From NCBI RefSeq assembly GCF_022321485.1, contig NZ_JAKOGG010000002.1, forward strand, positions 248,001 through 312,000: a DNA stretch of 64,000 nt, read 5' to 3'. This DNA comes from Shewanella electrica. Its GTDB lineage: Bacteria; Pseudomonadota; Gammaproteobacteria; Enterobacterales; Shewanellaceae. Positions 16,931 to 25,655 of this stretch are shown piece by piece. Numbering within the stretch: position 1 is the first letter of the stretch; the number at the start of each line of letters is the position of its first letter. Made by a program: the position numbers and the translations under genes. The notes below the pieces were generated by a model. It was not told the origin of the DNA. It made no database searches and saw only the letters and a program-made list of their open reading frames with translations.

Positions 16931-19312
16931 TTGATACCGCAACACCAAACCATTTCTGGCCGCGTGCTGACACGTCACTGGGTCCAACGCCCATCTGGTG
17001 CCGTGTTGCAATATTACCTGAATACTGCAGATGGCGCTGTACTGGTAGAAGTCGCTGAAGGACAACAGATATTTTTTGCTAATCAGCGCGATGCTTCCAT
17101 GCTGGCGCAGCAACAGCACGGACTAACCGCGCGCCCTATTGCGTTGAAGAGCTTTCAATCTGAACCAGTAGCGGCACTATATAGTGCGAGTGCATCGGTG
17201 ACCCGACAAACCATCGCACGCGCCAAAGATTTAGCTATCACGCTGTATGAAACCGAAATCAAACCACAACAACGGTTTCTGATTGAGCGTTTTATCGCCT
17301 TTGAAGCGGAGTTCTACGGTTATTTTGACAACCAAGATTCCAGCGATTGCTCCAACAAATTTATCGCCACTCGTGCTCGATCGACCTCCATTGATGCTGC
17401 CGCTATAGCGATCAAAATGGTGTCGTTTGATTTAGAGTGTGGGCCTGACGGGCAACTCTACTCTGCGGCGGTTTATGGGGCGGACTCCTTAGGTCATGCG
17501 CAGGTAGCGCAAGTGTTTATGATTGGTGCCCCTGAAGCGTCTGAACAAGATATTCACTGGGTAGCCGATGAAAAGGCACTGCTATTGAGACTGATGGATT
17601 GGTTTCAAACTTGGGACCCAGATGTGATTATCGGCTGGTCAGTTATCGGTTTCGACTTGGCGTTGCTTTCTAAACGTTGTCAGCTATTGGGGATTGCGCC
17701 TCAATTTGGTCGCCTCGGGCAGCCATTAGGTTGGCTGGTCGAAGGCACTTATCGCCCTGAAACCTTATCTCTACCGGGAAGGGTAGTGCTGGATGGTATC
17801 GACTGGTTAAAAGCGGCCTTTTATCAGTTTGATAGCTTCTCTCTAGATTTTGTTGCTCATGCATTGCTAGGTGAAGGCAAAACCATTGCGAAAGACAATA
17901 AAGTGGCCGAGATCAATCGACAGTTTCGTGAAGAAAAAACCACGCTAGCTTATTACAACCTGACAGATTGCCGCCTAGTGTGGGATATCTTTGTTAAAAC
18001 TGATTTGCTTAACTTTGCTATGGCACGAGCCCAATTGACCGGGTTAGAGTTTGGCCGAGCAGGTGCCTCTGTTGCTGCTTTTAATAATCTCTATTTACCG
18101 CACCTGCATCGCGCCGGGTTCGTGGCTCCAGCGATGCCAGCCAGTAACGGCTTGGAAAGTCCTGGCGGCTATGTGATGGATTCGATCCCCGGCCTCTATC
18201 GCGACATTTTGGTATTGGACTTTAAGAGCCTATATCCCTCCATCATCCGTACATTCTTAGTCGATCCGCTCGGGCTGGTTACTGGTTTCACAGAAGATGA
18301 TAAGCACACTGTTGCAGGGTTTCGCGGAGCCCGCTTTAGCCGCGAAGGGCATATTCTACCGGGGCTGGTTGGCAAACTCGCTGATGCGAGAGAACATGCT
18401 AAGCGCGAGCAGAATGCCGCATTGTCGCAAGCGATTAAGATCATCATGAATTCGCTTTACGGTGTGTTGGGCTCAAGAGGTTGTGTATTTCATGATGCCA
18501 AGCTCGCTAGCTCGATCACTATGCGAGGCCATCAAATCATGCAGCAGACTAAAGCATGGATTGAAGAGCTGGGTTACACGGTGATATATGGTGATACTGA
18601 CTCTACTTTCGTGTGGCTTGGTGAGCAGCATAACGTAACCGATTGCGAAGTTTTTGGTCGGGAGTTAGCTGCACAAATCACTGAAAAATGGCGCAGCCAT
18701 ATCCAACAACACTATCAACTGCCGAGCTATTTAGAGCTTGAATTTGACAATCACTTTAGCCGCTTCTTCATGCCGACGTTAAGAGGTTCTGACGCAGGCT
18801 CAAAGAAACGCTATGTAGGCATGAAGCGGGACAAAAGTGGCAATGAACAATTGGTGTTTAAAGGTATGGAGCAAGTGCGTAGTGATTGGACGCCGCTAGC
18901 CAAACGTATCCAGCACGAGTTGTACTGGCGTTTGTTTCACGACACCGATGTGACAGCATATTTACGTGAGCAGATAGCGGCGATACACCGCGGCGATTGT
19001 GATGCTGAGTTAGTGTTCACTCGTCGCTTACGGCGTGACATCCAAGATTATCAATCGCAAGCAATTCCACATGTAAAAGCAGCGCAACGCCTAGTCGAAT
19101 CCACCCAAGACCCACGGCATGGCAAACGAGGTGCGGTGATTCATTACGTAATCACGACGTCAGGAGCGATCCCGACCGCCATAACTACAAACCCACCAGA
19201 CTACGACTATTACGTAGACAAACAACTCCGTCCCATTGCAGAACCTGTCCTTAATTCTTTGAATGTTAAATTTGAGGATCTTATTAACAAGCAGATATGT
19301 TTTAACATCTAG
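16931..19312 (+). CDS. polB: DNA polymerase II
   Basis: Family B DNA polymerase (793 aa; E. coli Pol II is 783). The 3'-5' exonuclease motif I FDLECG is near 166. Polymerase motif A DFKSLYPSII is near 430, motif B KIIMNSLYGV near 500 and motif C YGDTDS near 553. The enzyme acts in SOS-induced translesion synthesis and fork restart. The start is TTG at 16931 with AGGA upstream; the next residues (MIPQHQTISGRVL) align with the family start. Divergent from dinG across the LexA box. The last roughly 20 codons are A/T-rich, marking the edge of an A/T-rich stretch. Confidence 0.95.
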   Translation: MIPQHQTISGRVLTRHWVQRPSGAVLQYYLNTADGAVLVEVAEGQQIFFANQRDASMLAQQQHGLTARPIALKSFQSEPVAALYSASASVTRQTIARAKDLAITLYETEIKPQQRFLIERFIAFEAEFYGYFDNQDSSDCSNKFIATRARSTSIDAAAIAIKMVSFDLECGPDGQLYSAAVYGADSLGHAQVAQVFMIGAPEASEQDIHWVADEKALLLRLMDWFQTWDPDVIIGWSVIGFDLALLSKRCQLLGIAPQFGRLGQPLGWLVEGTYRPETLSLPGRVVLDGIDWLKAAFYQFDSFSLDFVAHALLGEGKTIAKDNKVAEINRQFREEKTTLAYYNLTDCRLVWDIFVKTDLLNFAMARAQLTGLEFGRAGASVAAFNNLYLPHLHRAGFVAPAMPASNGLESPGGYVMDSIPGLYRDILVLDFKSLYPSIIRTFLVDPLGLVTGFTEDDKHTVAGFRGARFSREGHILPGLVGKLADAREHAKREQNAALSQAIKIIMNSLYGVLGSRGCVFHDAKLASSITMRGHQIMQQTKAWIEELGYTVIYGDTDSTFVWLGEQHNVTDCEVFGRELAAQITEKWRSHIQQHYQLPSYLELEFDNHFSRFFMPTLRGSDAGSKKRYVGMKRDKSGNEQLVFKGMEQVRSDWTPLAKRIQHELYWRLFHDTDVTAYLREQIAAIHRGDCDAELVFTRRLRRDIQDYQSQAIPHVKAAQRLVESTQDPRHGKRGAVIHYVITTSGAIPTAITTNPPDYDYYVDKQLRPIAEPVLNSLNVKFEDLINKQICFNI

Positions 19313-19711
19313 AAAACATTAATTAAGTATTAAATTAATCGTTTTAGCATGCTTTTGCATCCAATTTGAATTATAAAATTACAATTATTTGGCCGTAAAA
19401 TGAACATTCAACATCAGTGAGTAACAAATTATTGATATTTTAAAGTTAAAGGATAATTAGTTATTTTTATCGATTATTCCTTTTTTTTTGAGTTTTTATA
19501 GGGAAAATTCATTTTTTCTGTTTTTTTATGAGTCAGCATTGAGACTGGTAAAGTCTTGGAATCTATGAAATAGAAAATGTGATGTTGATAAATTGTTTTT
19601 CATGTGTTTTTATCTCTACCATTGTTCACAAAGGTTCCATTTTTGTTTGGTTTTGTGACACAAAAGCGAGCGCAAACGACGCTCGTAATAATAAATCAAG
19701 GGAGAAATAGC
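19313..19711. other. A/T-rich intergenic region
   Basis: About 400 bp with no credible gene. It is markedly A/T-rich compared with the flanks. A possible imperfect stem followed by nine T is listed separately. The last 150 bp should contain the promoter of the TonB-dependent receptor, but no convincing -10/-35 pair or Fur site was found. Confidence 0.6.
19448..19489 (+). terminator. Possible terminator after polB
   Basis: AAAGGATAAT (19448-19457) pairs with ATTATTCCTTT (19473-19483), with a one-base bulge, and is followed by T residues to 19489. The stem is A/T-rich and weak, so this is tentative. Confidence 0.4.
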
Positions 19712-22525
19712 ATGATTGTTAAGAGAAATGCTCTGGCTAAAGCGGTAAATTTCGCTCTAGTGAGTGGTGTTGTGGCTGCGTCGTTTTCTTCTGCATCATA
19801 TGCGGCAGAAGAGGCAGCAACTAAAGTTGAGCGGATTGAAGTAACCGGGTCTCGTATTAAGCGTACCGATATGGAAACTCCAGTTCCGGTGACAGTGCTT
19901 TCACGTGAAGATATTCTTCAATCTGGCGCTATTAATGTTTCTGATATTCTGAATCAATCTCCAGTAACCATGGCTGGTTCTAACCAATCTAACAGCACAT
20001 TTTCTACAACTACAGTAGGTTTAAATACGACCTCGTTGAGAAACTTGGGCGAATCTAGAACCCTAGTGTTGGTTAATGGTCGCAGATTTGTATCTGGTGT
20101 AGACCCTTCAACAGGGTATGCTGTTGACTTAAACGCAATTCCTGCGTCAATGATTGAAAGGATTGAAATCCTTAAAAGCGCATCTTCCGCAATCTATGGC
20201 TCAGATGCTGTTGCAGGTGTTGTTAACATTATTACCCGCAAAGATTTTGAAGGGGTGGAAGTTAACGCGCAATATGGTACGTCAGATGAAGGGGATCGAG
20301 ACACCAAAACCATCTCTATCACTTCAGGTAAAAACTGGGATGGCGGTAATGCATGGGTTTCATTTGGCTACGATGATGATGCTGGTATTAAAGGCACAGA
20401 TCGTGATTTTTCTAAAGAGGATTTAGCGGTATTTTTGGATGAAAACGGACGGGAATATGTTGGTCCTCTATATTCCTCGTTTCCTCCTCAGGGGCGAGTA
20501 GGCAACTACAATGGTGATGGTACACCTTATACATCTGATAACGGCTTCAATAGGGCTTCATATCGTCAGTTGGTAACTCCGCTTGAGAGAAAGTACGCTG
20601 CGGCAGGATTTACGCAGGCATTGTCAAATAACGTATCCATGTTTACAGAGTTTAACTGGAATACAACTAAGACCAAAGATTCTACAATTGAACCAACTCC
20701 ATTAGACGTAGTGAATGATGTGTGGTTAAAGGATCGTAATGGTACTGGTGGTATGGATATCAATTCACCACTCATTCCGGATGCCTTAAGAGCAGCGTTA
20801 GTTGCTGATGGTATTACTAATTTGAATCAGACCAGTTTTGTTCGTCGTATGACTGAATTTGGTGCACGTTCAACTGATTTAGAACGAAATACAATTCGTG
20901 TCGCCTCAGGGATTGATTGGAATATCAATGACTTGTGGAATTCACAAACATATTTCACTTGGGGGCGCACTGATCAGCTTCAAGACAACGGTGGACAGGT
21001 CAATGTTGAACGAGCCGCATTAGCCTTAGATGTGATCCGTGATACCAGTGGTAATTTGGTTTGTGCGAATGAACTTGCTCGCGTTCAGGGATGTGTCCCG
21101 CTCGATCTTTTTGGTGCGAATACTGTAAGTCCTGAAGCTGTTAAGTATGTAATTTCTCCAGCTAAAGCCTCTGGACAAGCGGAACAGTTCGTATTGGGCA
21201 GCTCTGTGACCGGTGAATTGCCAATTGAATTAGCTGGCGGTAATGTGAATGTTGCATTTGGTCTTGAGTACCGGGAAGAGAAAGGAAGCTATAGTCCTGG
21301 TGATTTGGCACAAACTGGTGCTTCAAGTACCAACCAAGCAGATCCAACAAACGGCAGTATCTATAGCCGTGACGTTTATGCTGAGACTATTCTCCCTGTT
21401 TTAGACTCTTTAGAATTAGACTTGGCTGCGCGTTACGCAGATCATTCAATTACAGGCGGTGATGTAACTTGGAATGCTGGTTTAGATTTTACTCCGATTG
21501 ATGAACTGAAGTTCCGCGCCTCGGCAGCACGAGCAATTCGAACCCCAAATATTGCTGATTTGTACGGTGGGCGCAGTGAAACTTTCGCGAACGTATCAGA
21601 TCCATGTAATGGCGTAGATGCTTCTACAACCGGTAATATAGCTGAAAACTGTCGCTCCATTCAGTCAATTAGTGATCGAATTGCAGACGATGGCAGTTTT
21701 GTGTTAACACAAGCAGAAAAACAGGGGACTGGCGGAACTACGGGCGGGAACCAAGATGTAAAAGCTGAAACCGCAGATACTTGGAGTCTTGGGGTTGTTT
21801 GGCAGGCGCTAGATAACTTGTCACTGACCGTGGACTACTATGATATTTCGGTTAAAGATGCGATTGCTACAACTAGCCGCAGTACTGTGCTGCAAAGATG
21901 TTTTGATGTAGCACCTGGTGAGTTTGATGCGACCTGTGGCGGAAATTCTATACGCGATCAGAATGGTGCGTTGACAGAAGTCCATTCCGGAACTTCCAAT
22001 GAAAACAATATTGATACTTCTGGTTTAGATACTGAAATAAACTACTTCACAGATATTGGAAGTGGTACGTTTAAAGCTCAACTGGTTTGGAACTATACCC
22101 GTGAGTACGTAACAACGGGTATTTTAGACGGCGATTCTGAAGATACAGTTGGTGAAGTTTTGACACCTAGACATCGTGCTAACTTAAACTTGGCATATGC
22201 CTTGGATGATTTAAACTTCTCTTGGAGAATGCGCTACTGGGCAAGTGTTGTTGACTCGAAATTCGAGTATAACGGCAACTACACTGATGGAAATGGTTTG
22301 ACAACATACAACTCTGTTGGTGCAGTTATCTACCATGACATTAATGCGCGTTATAATTTCTCTGATGGTATTCAGGCTTATGTAGGGGTGAATAATTTAT
22401 TTAATAAACAACCTCCTATGCTGCCTCAAGGTACTGTGTATGGTGATACAGGACCTAACACTGCAACTACTGCTTATGATGTAACAGGTCGTTATTATTA
22501 CGCAGGTGTATCTGTTAAGTTCTAA
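19712..22525 (+). CDS. TonB-dependent outer-membrane receptor
   Basis: Large TonB-dependent receptor (937 aa). The start is set at the ATG at 19712, preceded by AGGGAGAA; the frame is open 108 bp further up without a ribosome site. A signal peptide (to about SASYA, 29-33) is followed by the TonB box region KVERIEVTGSRIKR. The plug domain has RNLGESRTLVLVNGRR and RIEILKSASSAIYGSDAVAG, and a 22-strand-type barrel ends in the expected aromatic residue (VSVKF). Receptors of this 'GSRIKR' type are numerous in Shewanella and Alteromonas. Ligands are often peptides, glycans or iron complexes and none can be assigned. It probably works with the TonB2 operon 2.3 kb downstream, from which the IS/intron debris separates it. 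Confidence 0.9.
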   Translation: MIVKRNALAKAVNFALVSGVVAASFSSASYAAEEAATKVERIEVTGSRIKRTDMETPVPVTVLSREDILQSGAINVSDILNQSPVTMAGSNQSNSTFSTTTVGLNTTSLRNLGESRTLVLVNGRRFVSGVDPSTGYAVDLNAIPASMIERIEILKSASSAIYGSDAVAGVVNIITRKDFEGVEVNAQYGTSDEGDRDTKTISITSGKNWDGGNAWVSFGYDDDAGIKGTDRDFSKEDLAVFLDENGREYVGPLYSSFPPQGRVGNYNGDGTPYTSDNGFNRASYRQLVTPLERKYAAAGFTQALSNNVSMFTEFNWNTTKTKDSTIEPTPLDVVNDVWLKDRNGTGGMDINSPLIPDALRAALVADGITNLNQTSFVRRMTEFGARSTDLERNTIRVASGIDWNINDLWNSQTYFTWGRTDQLQDNGGQVNVERAALALDVIRDTSGNLVCANELARVQGCVPLDLFGANTVSPEAVKYVISPAKASGQAEQFVLGSSVTGELPIELAGGNVNVAFGLEYREEKGSYSPGDLAQTGASSTNQADPTNGSIYSRDVYAETILPVLDSLELDLAARYADHSITGGDVTWNAGLDFTPIDELKFRASAARAIRTPNIADLYGGRSETFANVSDPCNGVDASTTGNIAENCRSIQSISDRIADDGSFVLTQAEKQGTGGTTGGNQDVKAETADTWSLGVVWQALDNLSLTVDYYDISVKDAIATTSRSTVLQRCFDVAPGEFDATCGGNSIRDQNGALTEVHSGTSNENNIDTSGLDTEINYFTDIGSGTFKAQLVWNYTREYVTTGILDGDSEDTVGEVLTPRHRANLNLAYALDDLNFSWRMRYWASVVDSKFEYNGNYTDGNGLTTYNSVGAVIYHDINARYNFSDGIQAYVGVNNLFNKQPPMLPQGTVYGDTGPNTATTAYDVTGRYYYAGVSVKF

Positions 22526-22550
22526 GTCTCCAGGTTAGATCTGAGTATGT

Positions 22551-22582
22551 AAGCGGGTGCCTCGGCACCCGCTTATTATTTG
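22551..22582 (+). terminator. Terminator after the TonB-dependent receptor
   Basis: An 11-bp perfect stem, AAGCGGGTGCC (22551-22561) with GGCACCCGCTT (22564-22574), is followed by an A/T tail. The loop is only two bases, so the top pairs probably open. Confidence 0.75.
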
Positions 22583-22718
22583 TGCTCCGAGCATGGCGTT
22601 GATGTGTGAGGTGAAAGGTTTGACGATTACAACAATTACCACCCACACAGTGGATTGAAAATGATGTCACCTAGAGAGTATCGAGCTCTCAAAGTGGCGA
22701 GTTAATCTGTCCGTTTTA

Positions 22719-22973
22719 GTGGGGGCAACTACAGCATCTATCGTCGAGCAACAAAAACAAAGCCAACTATCCATTAAGCCGTTTTGCGAAAACAATAGCA
22801 TCAACTACCAAACTTTCTTTTACTGGTCTAAGCGACTGCGCTCCCATGAGACAGTACAGACCTTGCACCCCATCGCGTTTGATGAACCTCGCCATTCACC
22901 CTCTGAGGTTGTTGTCCTGCTTTTTGCTAATGGTATTCGCGCTGAGTTGCCCGCTGCACTCAGTCCCGTGTAA
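22719..22973 (+). pseudogene. IS66-family TnpA (orfA) remnant
   Basis: The 84-codon frame reads like the small DNA-binding TnpA of IS66 elements: QQKQSQLSIKPFCENNSINY then QTFFYWSKRLR is the typical SxxSIxxFCxxxxIxxxTFYxWRKRL block. The first codon is GTG without a good ribosome site and the usual N-terminus is missing. Frame-shifted sequence just upstream (from 22661, MMSPREYRALK) could be its displaced beginning. Probably non-functional. First of three consecutive IS66 pieces. Confidence 0.7.
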
Positions 22974-22989
22974 ATCAAGCATTGGATCG

Positions 22990-23343
22990 ATGCGCTACAA
23001 TGGCACCTCCAGTAAGGTCTTCTTGGTCTCCGGTATGACCGATATGCGCAAGTCCATTGATGGATTGTCACTGAATGTCACCGAGCAACTGGATATGGAG
23101 CCGTTCAACGAAGCTTGGTTTATCTTCTGTAATTGCGGACGCGATAAACTCAAAATCTTATTTTGGGATACCAATGGGTTTTGGTTTTACTATAGCCGTT
23201 TGGAGAAAGGGACTTTCAAATGGCCTCGACCGAATTCCCATGGCGTAATTGTCATCAGCAAACCGCAACTTCACTGGTTCCTCACTGGGTTGCCACTCGA
23301 GAACAGTAAAGCCCGTCAACCCTTAAATGGGCTGGAAGTGTGA
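22990..23343 (+). CDS. IS66-family TnpB (Orf2) protein
   Basis: A 117-aa frame matching IS66 Orf2/TnpB: FLVSGMTDMRKSIDGLSL, CGRDKLKILFWDTNGFWFYY and the C-terminal LHWFLTGLPLE are all family hallmarks. Length is normal (about 115) and no internal stop is seen, so this piece is intact although the element around it is not. The start is the ATG at 22990; the frame is open further upstream but that part overlaps TnpA. TnpB is needed for IS66 transposition but its biochemical role is unknown. Confidence 0.85.
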   Translation: MRYNGTSSKVFLVSGMTDMRKSIDGLSLNVTEQLDMEPFNEAWFIFCNCGRDKLKILFWDTNGFWFYYSRLEKGTFKWPRPNSHGVIVISKPQLHWFLTGLPLENSKARQPLNGLEV

Positions 23344-23429
23344 TGCAAGATACCGAACGCGATTTTGCACTTGAACGATCGTTTTTAGCCGTCACACTAG
23401 GCACCATACCATGCTGTAGATGATACCCA

Positions 23430-23652
23430 ATGACCGACTTCTCCAATGACATTGAACAACTCAAAGCCATGCTACTTGCCAAGGATGCATTGTTACAGGC
23501 CAAAGAAGAGGACGTCGCTGCACTGAAAACTCAGGTGCAATTACTCGTTGAGCAGCTCAACCTAAATAACTCTAAACGCTTTGCCTCCCAAAGCGAAAAG
23601 GTCGCTAAAGGTACGTTTAACGAAGCGGAACAGCAAGACGCGTTGGCTTTTG
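23430..23652 (+). pseudogene. IS66 TnpC transposase, truncated N-terminus
   Basis: The N-terminal coiled-coil leader of an IS66 TnpC transposase: IEQLKAMLLAKDALL, then VQLLVEQLNLNNSKRFASQSEK, the conserved LxLxKHRRFGxxSE region. It continues for only about 74 codons (a full TnpC is about 500). At about 23650 the sequence switches to the middle of a group II intron reverse transcriptase, so the zinc-finger and DDE catalytic parts are gone. No transposase activity is possible. Confidence 0.8.
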
Positions 23653-24208
23653 GATGAGTGTGATAAATAGTTAGAACATAGAGGGCATAAGTTCTGCCGA
23701 TATGCAGACGATTGCCAAATCTACATAGTTAGTGAAGCAGCTGCGCAACGGGTGAAAACCTCGGTAACGAAGTTCTTGTCGCAGCTTAAATTGCGGGTAA
23801 ACCGCAAGAAAAGCGCGGCGACCAGAGTGAGTGAGCGTGGCTACTTGGGACACCGCTTCAACGATGATGGTGTGATAGGTATCAGTGATGATGCAATGCA
23901 TCAGATGAGATGACGCAATGCATCAGATGAAGAAACGAGTGCGACAAGTGACCAAACGAAATAGAGGGCGAACGTTCCCGAGCATCATCAAGGAACTATC
24001 GACGTATCTACGCGGCTGGCAGAACTACTTTAAACTGGGCTTAAGGTCGTCATCGATGGGTCACCTAGACAGTTGGAAAAGACGCCGACTGCGGTGCTAC
24101 CGTCTAAAACAGAGAAAGCGGAAATATAGCATAGCGATGTGGCTGATTAGTTTGGGAGTCGCCAAGCATAATGCCTGGAAAGTCGCGGTCTCTAACACAG
24201 TTGTATTA
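23650..24208 (+). pseudogene. Group II intron reverse transcriptase/maturase, broken 3' part
   Basis: Starting directly at the break in IS66 TnpC, the frame reads LDECDK, a TAG stop (23668-23670), then LEHRGHKFCRYADDCQIY. This is the group II RT segment around the catalytic YADD box. It continues through LGHRFN to a TGA at 23911. A 22-bp tandem duplication (23887-23930) shifts the frame. The next frame (from 23918) carries KKRVRQVTKRNRGR, LSTYLRGWQNYFKLG and the maturase domain X (RRRLRCYRLKQRKRK). Similarity stops near 24205 at AWKVAVSNT; after that the frame runs on into unrelated sequence to 24418. The RT N-terminus, the C-terminal endonuclease part and the catalytic RNA (including domain V) were not found. 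Confidence 0.85.
23887..23930 (+). repeat. 22-bp tandem duplication
   Basis: Two adjacent 22-bp copies (23887-23908 and 23909-23930), identical but for one T/C difference, share the core GCAATGCATCAGATGA. The unit is not a multiple of three, so the duplication itself causes the frameshift in the intron RT remnant. Confidence 0.95.
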
Positions 24209-24872
24209 GATTTCTTTTTAACATATTGTTTAAATTGGATACTTTCACTCCACGCCCCAATTCTTATCGCCCTATTTTTGGTTCATCGCGTAGTTAGCGG
24301 GGACTTAAAACAAAACGGCAGCAAGGTACATATCCAGTTTAACCTTACACAAAGAACAGTTTTCATATCACACCATACAGCTTTATCGTGGTTCTGGGAT
24401 GGCATTCATGCCATATAAATCCTGCTCAAACAATTTCTTTTATCACAATTACTTTCAAGCCTTACCAGTATGTAAGTCGCTAAATTAGGGAAACGTTTAA
24501 ATACGCTAGCAAGGTTGGTGGTTAATTCAACATTAGATATTCTAAATGTATAAGAAATCAACAGTCGTAAACGCTAATGTTTAACGCGTCGGGAATGGCG
24601 ATTAATGCCCGCCAATAGTGGGAAAGTTACGGTTTTAAAAATTTGCTACTTTATGTCGGATTTTTGGTTGCTGATTCACTTGTTTCCGTGTTGACACAAC
24701 TCGGGCTTTTATGAAATGATGCCAGCGGGTCTATGCCTTTCGAGGTGTAGAAAAGGGAAGAAAAATCTAACAATCACAACAGAAAGATGTACTTAGTTTT
24801 GTATACCTATCTCGTAAGATGGTTACACTTACTAAGTTGAATTGTTTATTCACTTCAAATTGGTTGGGAACT
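24209..24872. other. Intergenic region before the TonB2 operon
   Basis: No credible gene. The 24209-24418 part stays open as the tail of the maturase frame but resembles nothing I recognise. TTGACA at 24691-24696 is a fair -35 hexamer, but no good -10 sits at the proper distance. The operon promoter must lie in the last 200 bp. Confidence 0.5.
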
Positions 24873-25655
24873 ATGTCCAAGGTAAGCAATAGAACAAAAA
24901 TCGCTTCTGCGCTTGTCGGCGCGCTGGCGTTAGCCAGTAGCAACTTCGTTGTTGCTGATCCGCTGACTGATGCTCAGGCAGCAGCAGGTAAGTTGCACAC
25001 TGATGCAGCTAAATCTCAAGCTCAGGTTGATAAGTATTTTGACCAAGCACAAGATATGCTGTTTGAATATTCTTCAGTAGCTGATCAAAGAGAATCGCTG
25101 AAAGCCTACAACGATTATCTGGCAACTTTGGTTGCAGATCAGGAAAACACCATGAAAGGCATTCAAGACGACATCAGCGGCGTAGATAAACTGCGTCAAG
25201 GTGTTGTTCCTTTGATGTTTAAAATGGTTGATAACTTAGAAAAATTCGTCGCGTTAGATCTTCCTTTCCGCGCAGAAGATCGTAAAGCCCGCGTTGAGAA
25301 TCTGAAAAAAGTACTGAATACGGCTGAGGTAACTCTGGCTGAAAAATTCCGTCTGATTCTGGATGCCTACGCGATCGAACGTGATTACGGTAACTTCGTA
25401 GATGTTGAAACCGGTAAACTGAGCCTAGATGGTAAAGAAGTATTGGTTGATTACTTCCGTTTGGGACGCGTAGCTCTGTACGCTCAAAGCTTGGATCAAA
25501 AGAAAGCTTGGATGTACAACCCAGAAACCAAAGCATGGGATTCTCTGGACGACAGCTATCTGCGTGACATCACCAAAGGCATTCGCATTGCTCGTAAACA
25601 AGGAGCAATGGATCTGTTCGCGTTACCTGTTCCAGCTGCGGAGGCTGCAAAATAA
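24873..25655 (+). CDS. DUF3450 periplasmic protein of the TonB2 system
   Basis: Secreted coiled-coil protein (260 aa). The start is the ATG at 24873 with GGGAA before it; an earlier in-frame ATG at 24819 would put unusual residues ahead of the signal peptide. The signal peptide spans about 1-31, ending VVA. The mature part begins with long helices (TDAQAAAGKLHTDAAKSQAQ) and ends with the DUF3450 pattern RLGRVALYAQSLDQKKAWMY. DUF3450 proteins are encoded first in TonB2-type operons of Vibrio and Shewanella and probably assist the energising complex in the periplasm. The stop shares one base with the next start. Confidence 0.88.
   Translation: MSKVSNRTKIASALVGALALASSNFVVADPLTDAQAAAGKLHTDAAKSQAQVDKYFDQAQDMLFEYSSVADQRESLKAYNDYLATLVADQENTMKGIQDDISGVDKLRQGVVPLMFKMVDNLEKFVALDLPFRAEDRKARVENLKKVLNTAEVTLAEKFRLILDAYAIERDYGNFVDVETGKLSLDGKEVLVDYFRLGRVALYAQSLDQKKAWMYNPETKAWDSLDDSYLRDITKGIRIARKQGAMDLFALPVPAAEAAK

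Noticed and set aside
24209-24420. Group II intron catalytic domain V after the RT
   Set aside because: No GAGCCGTAT-type domain V hairpin was seen, so only the protein-coding part of the intron remains.
24691-24720. TTGACA as promoter of the TonB2 operon
   Set aside because: No acceptable -10 hexamer at 16-18 bp; too weak to call.
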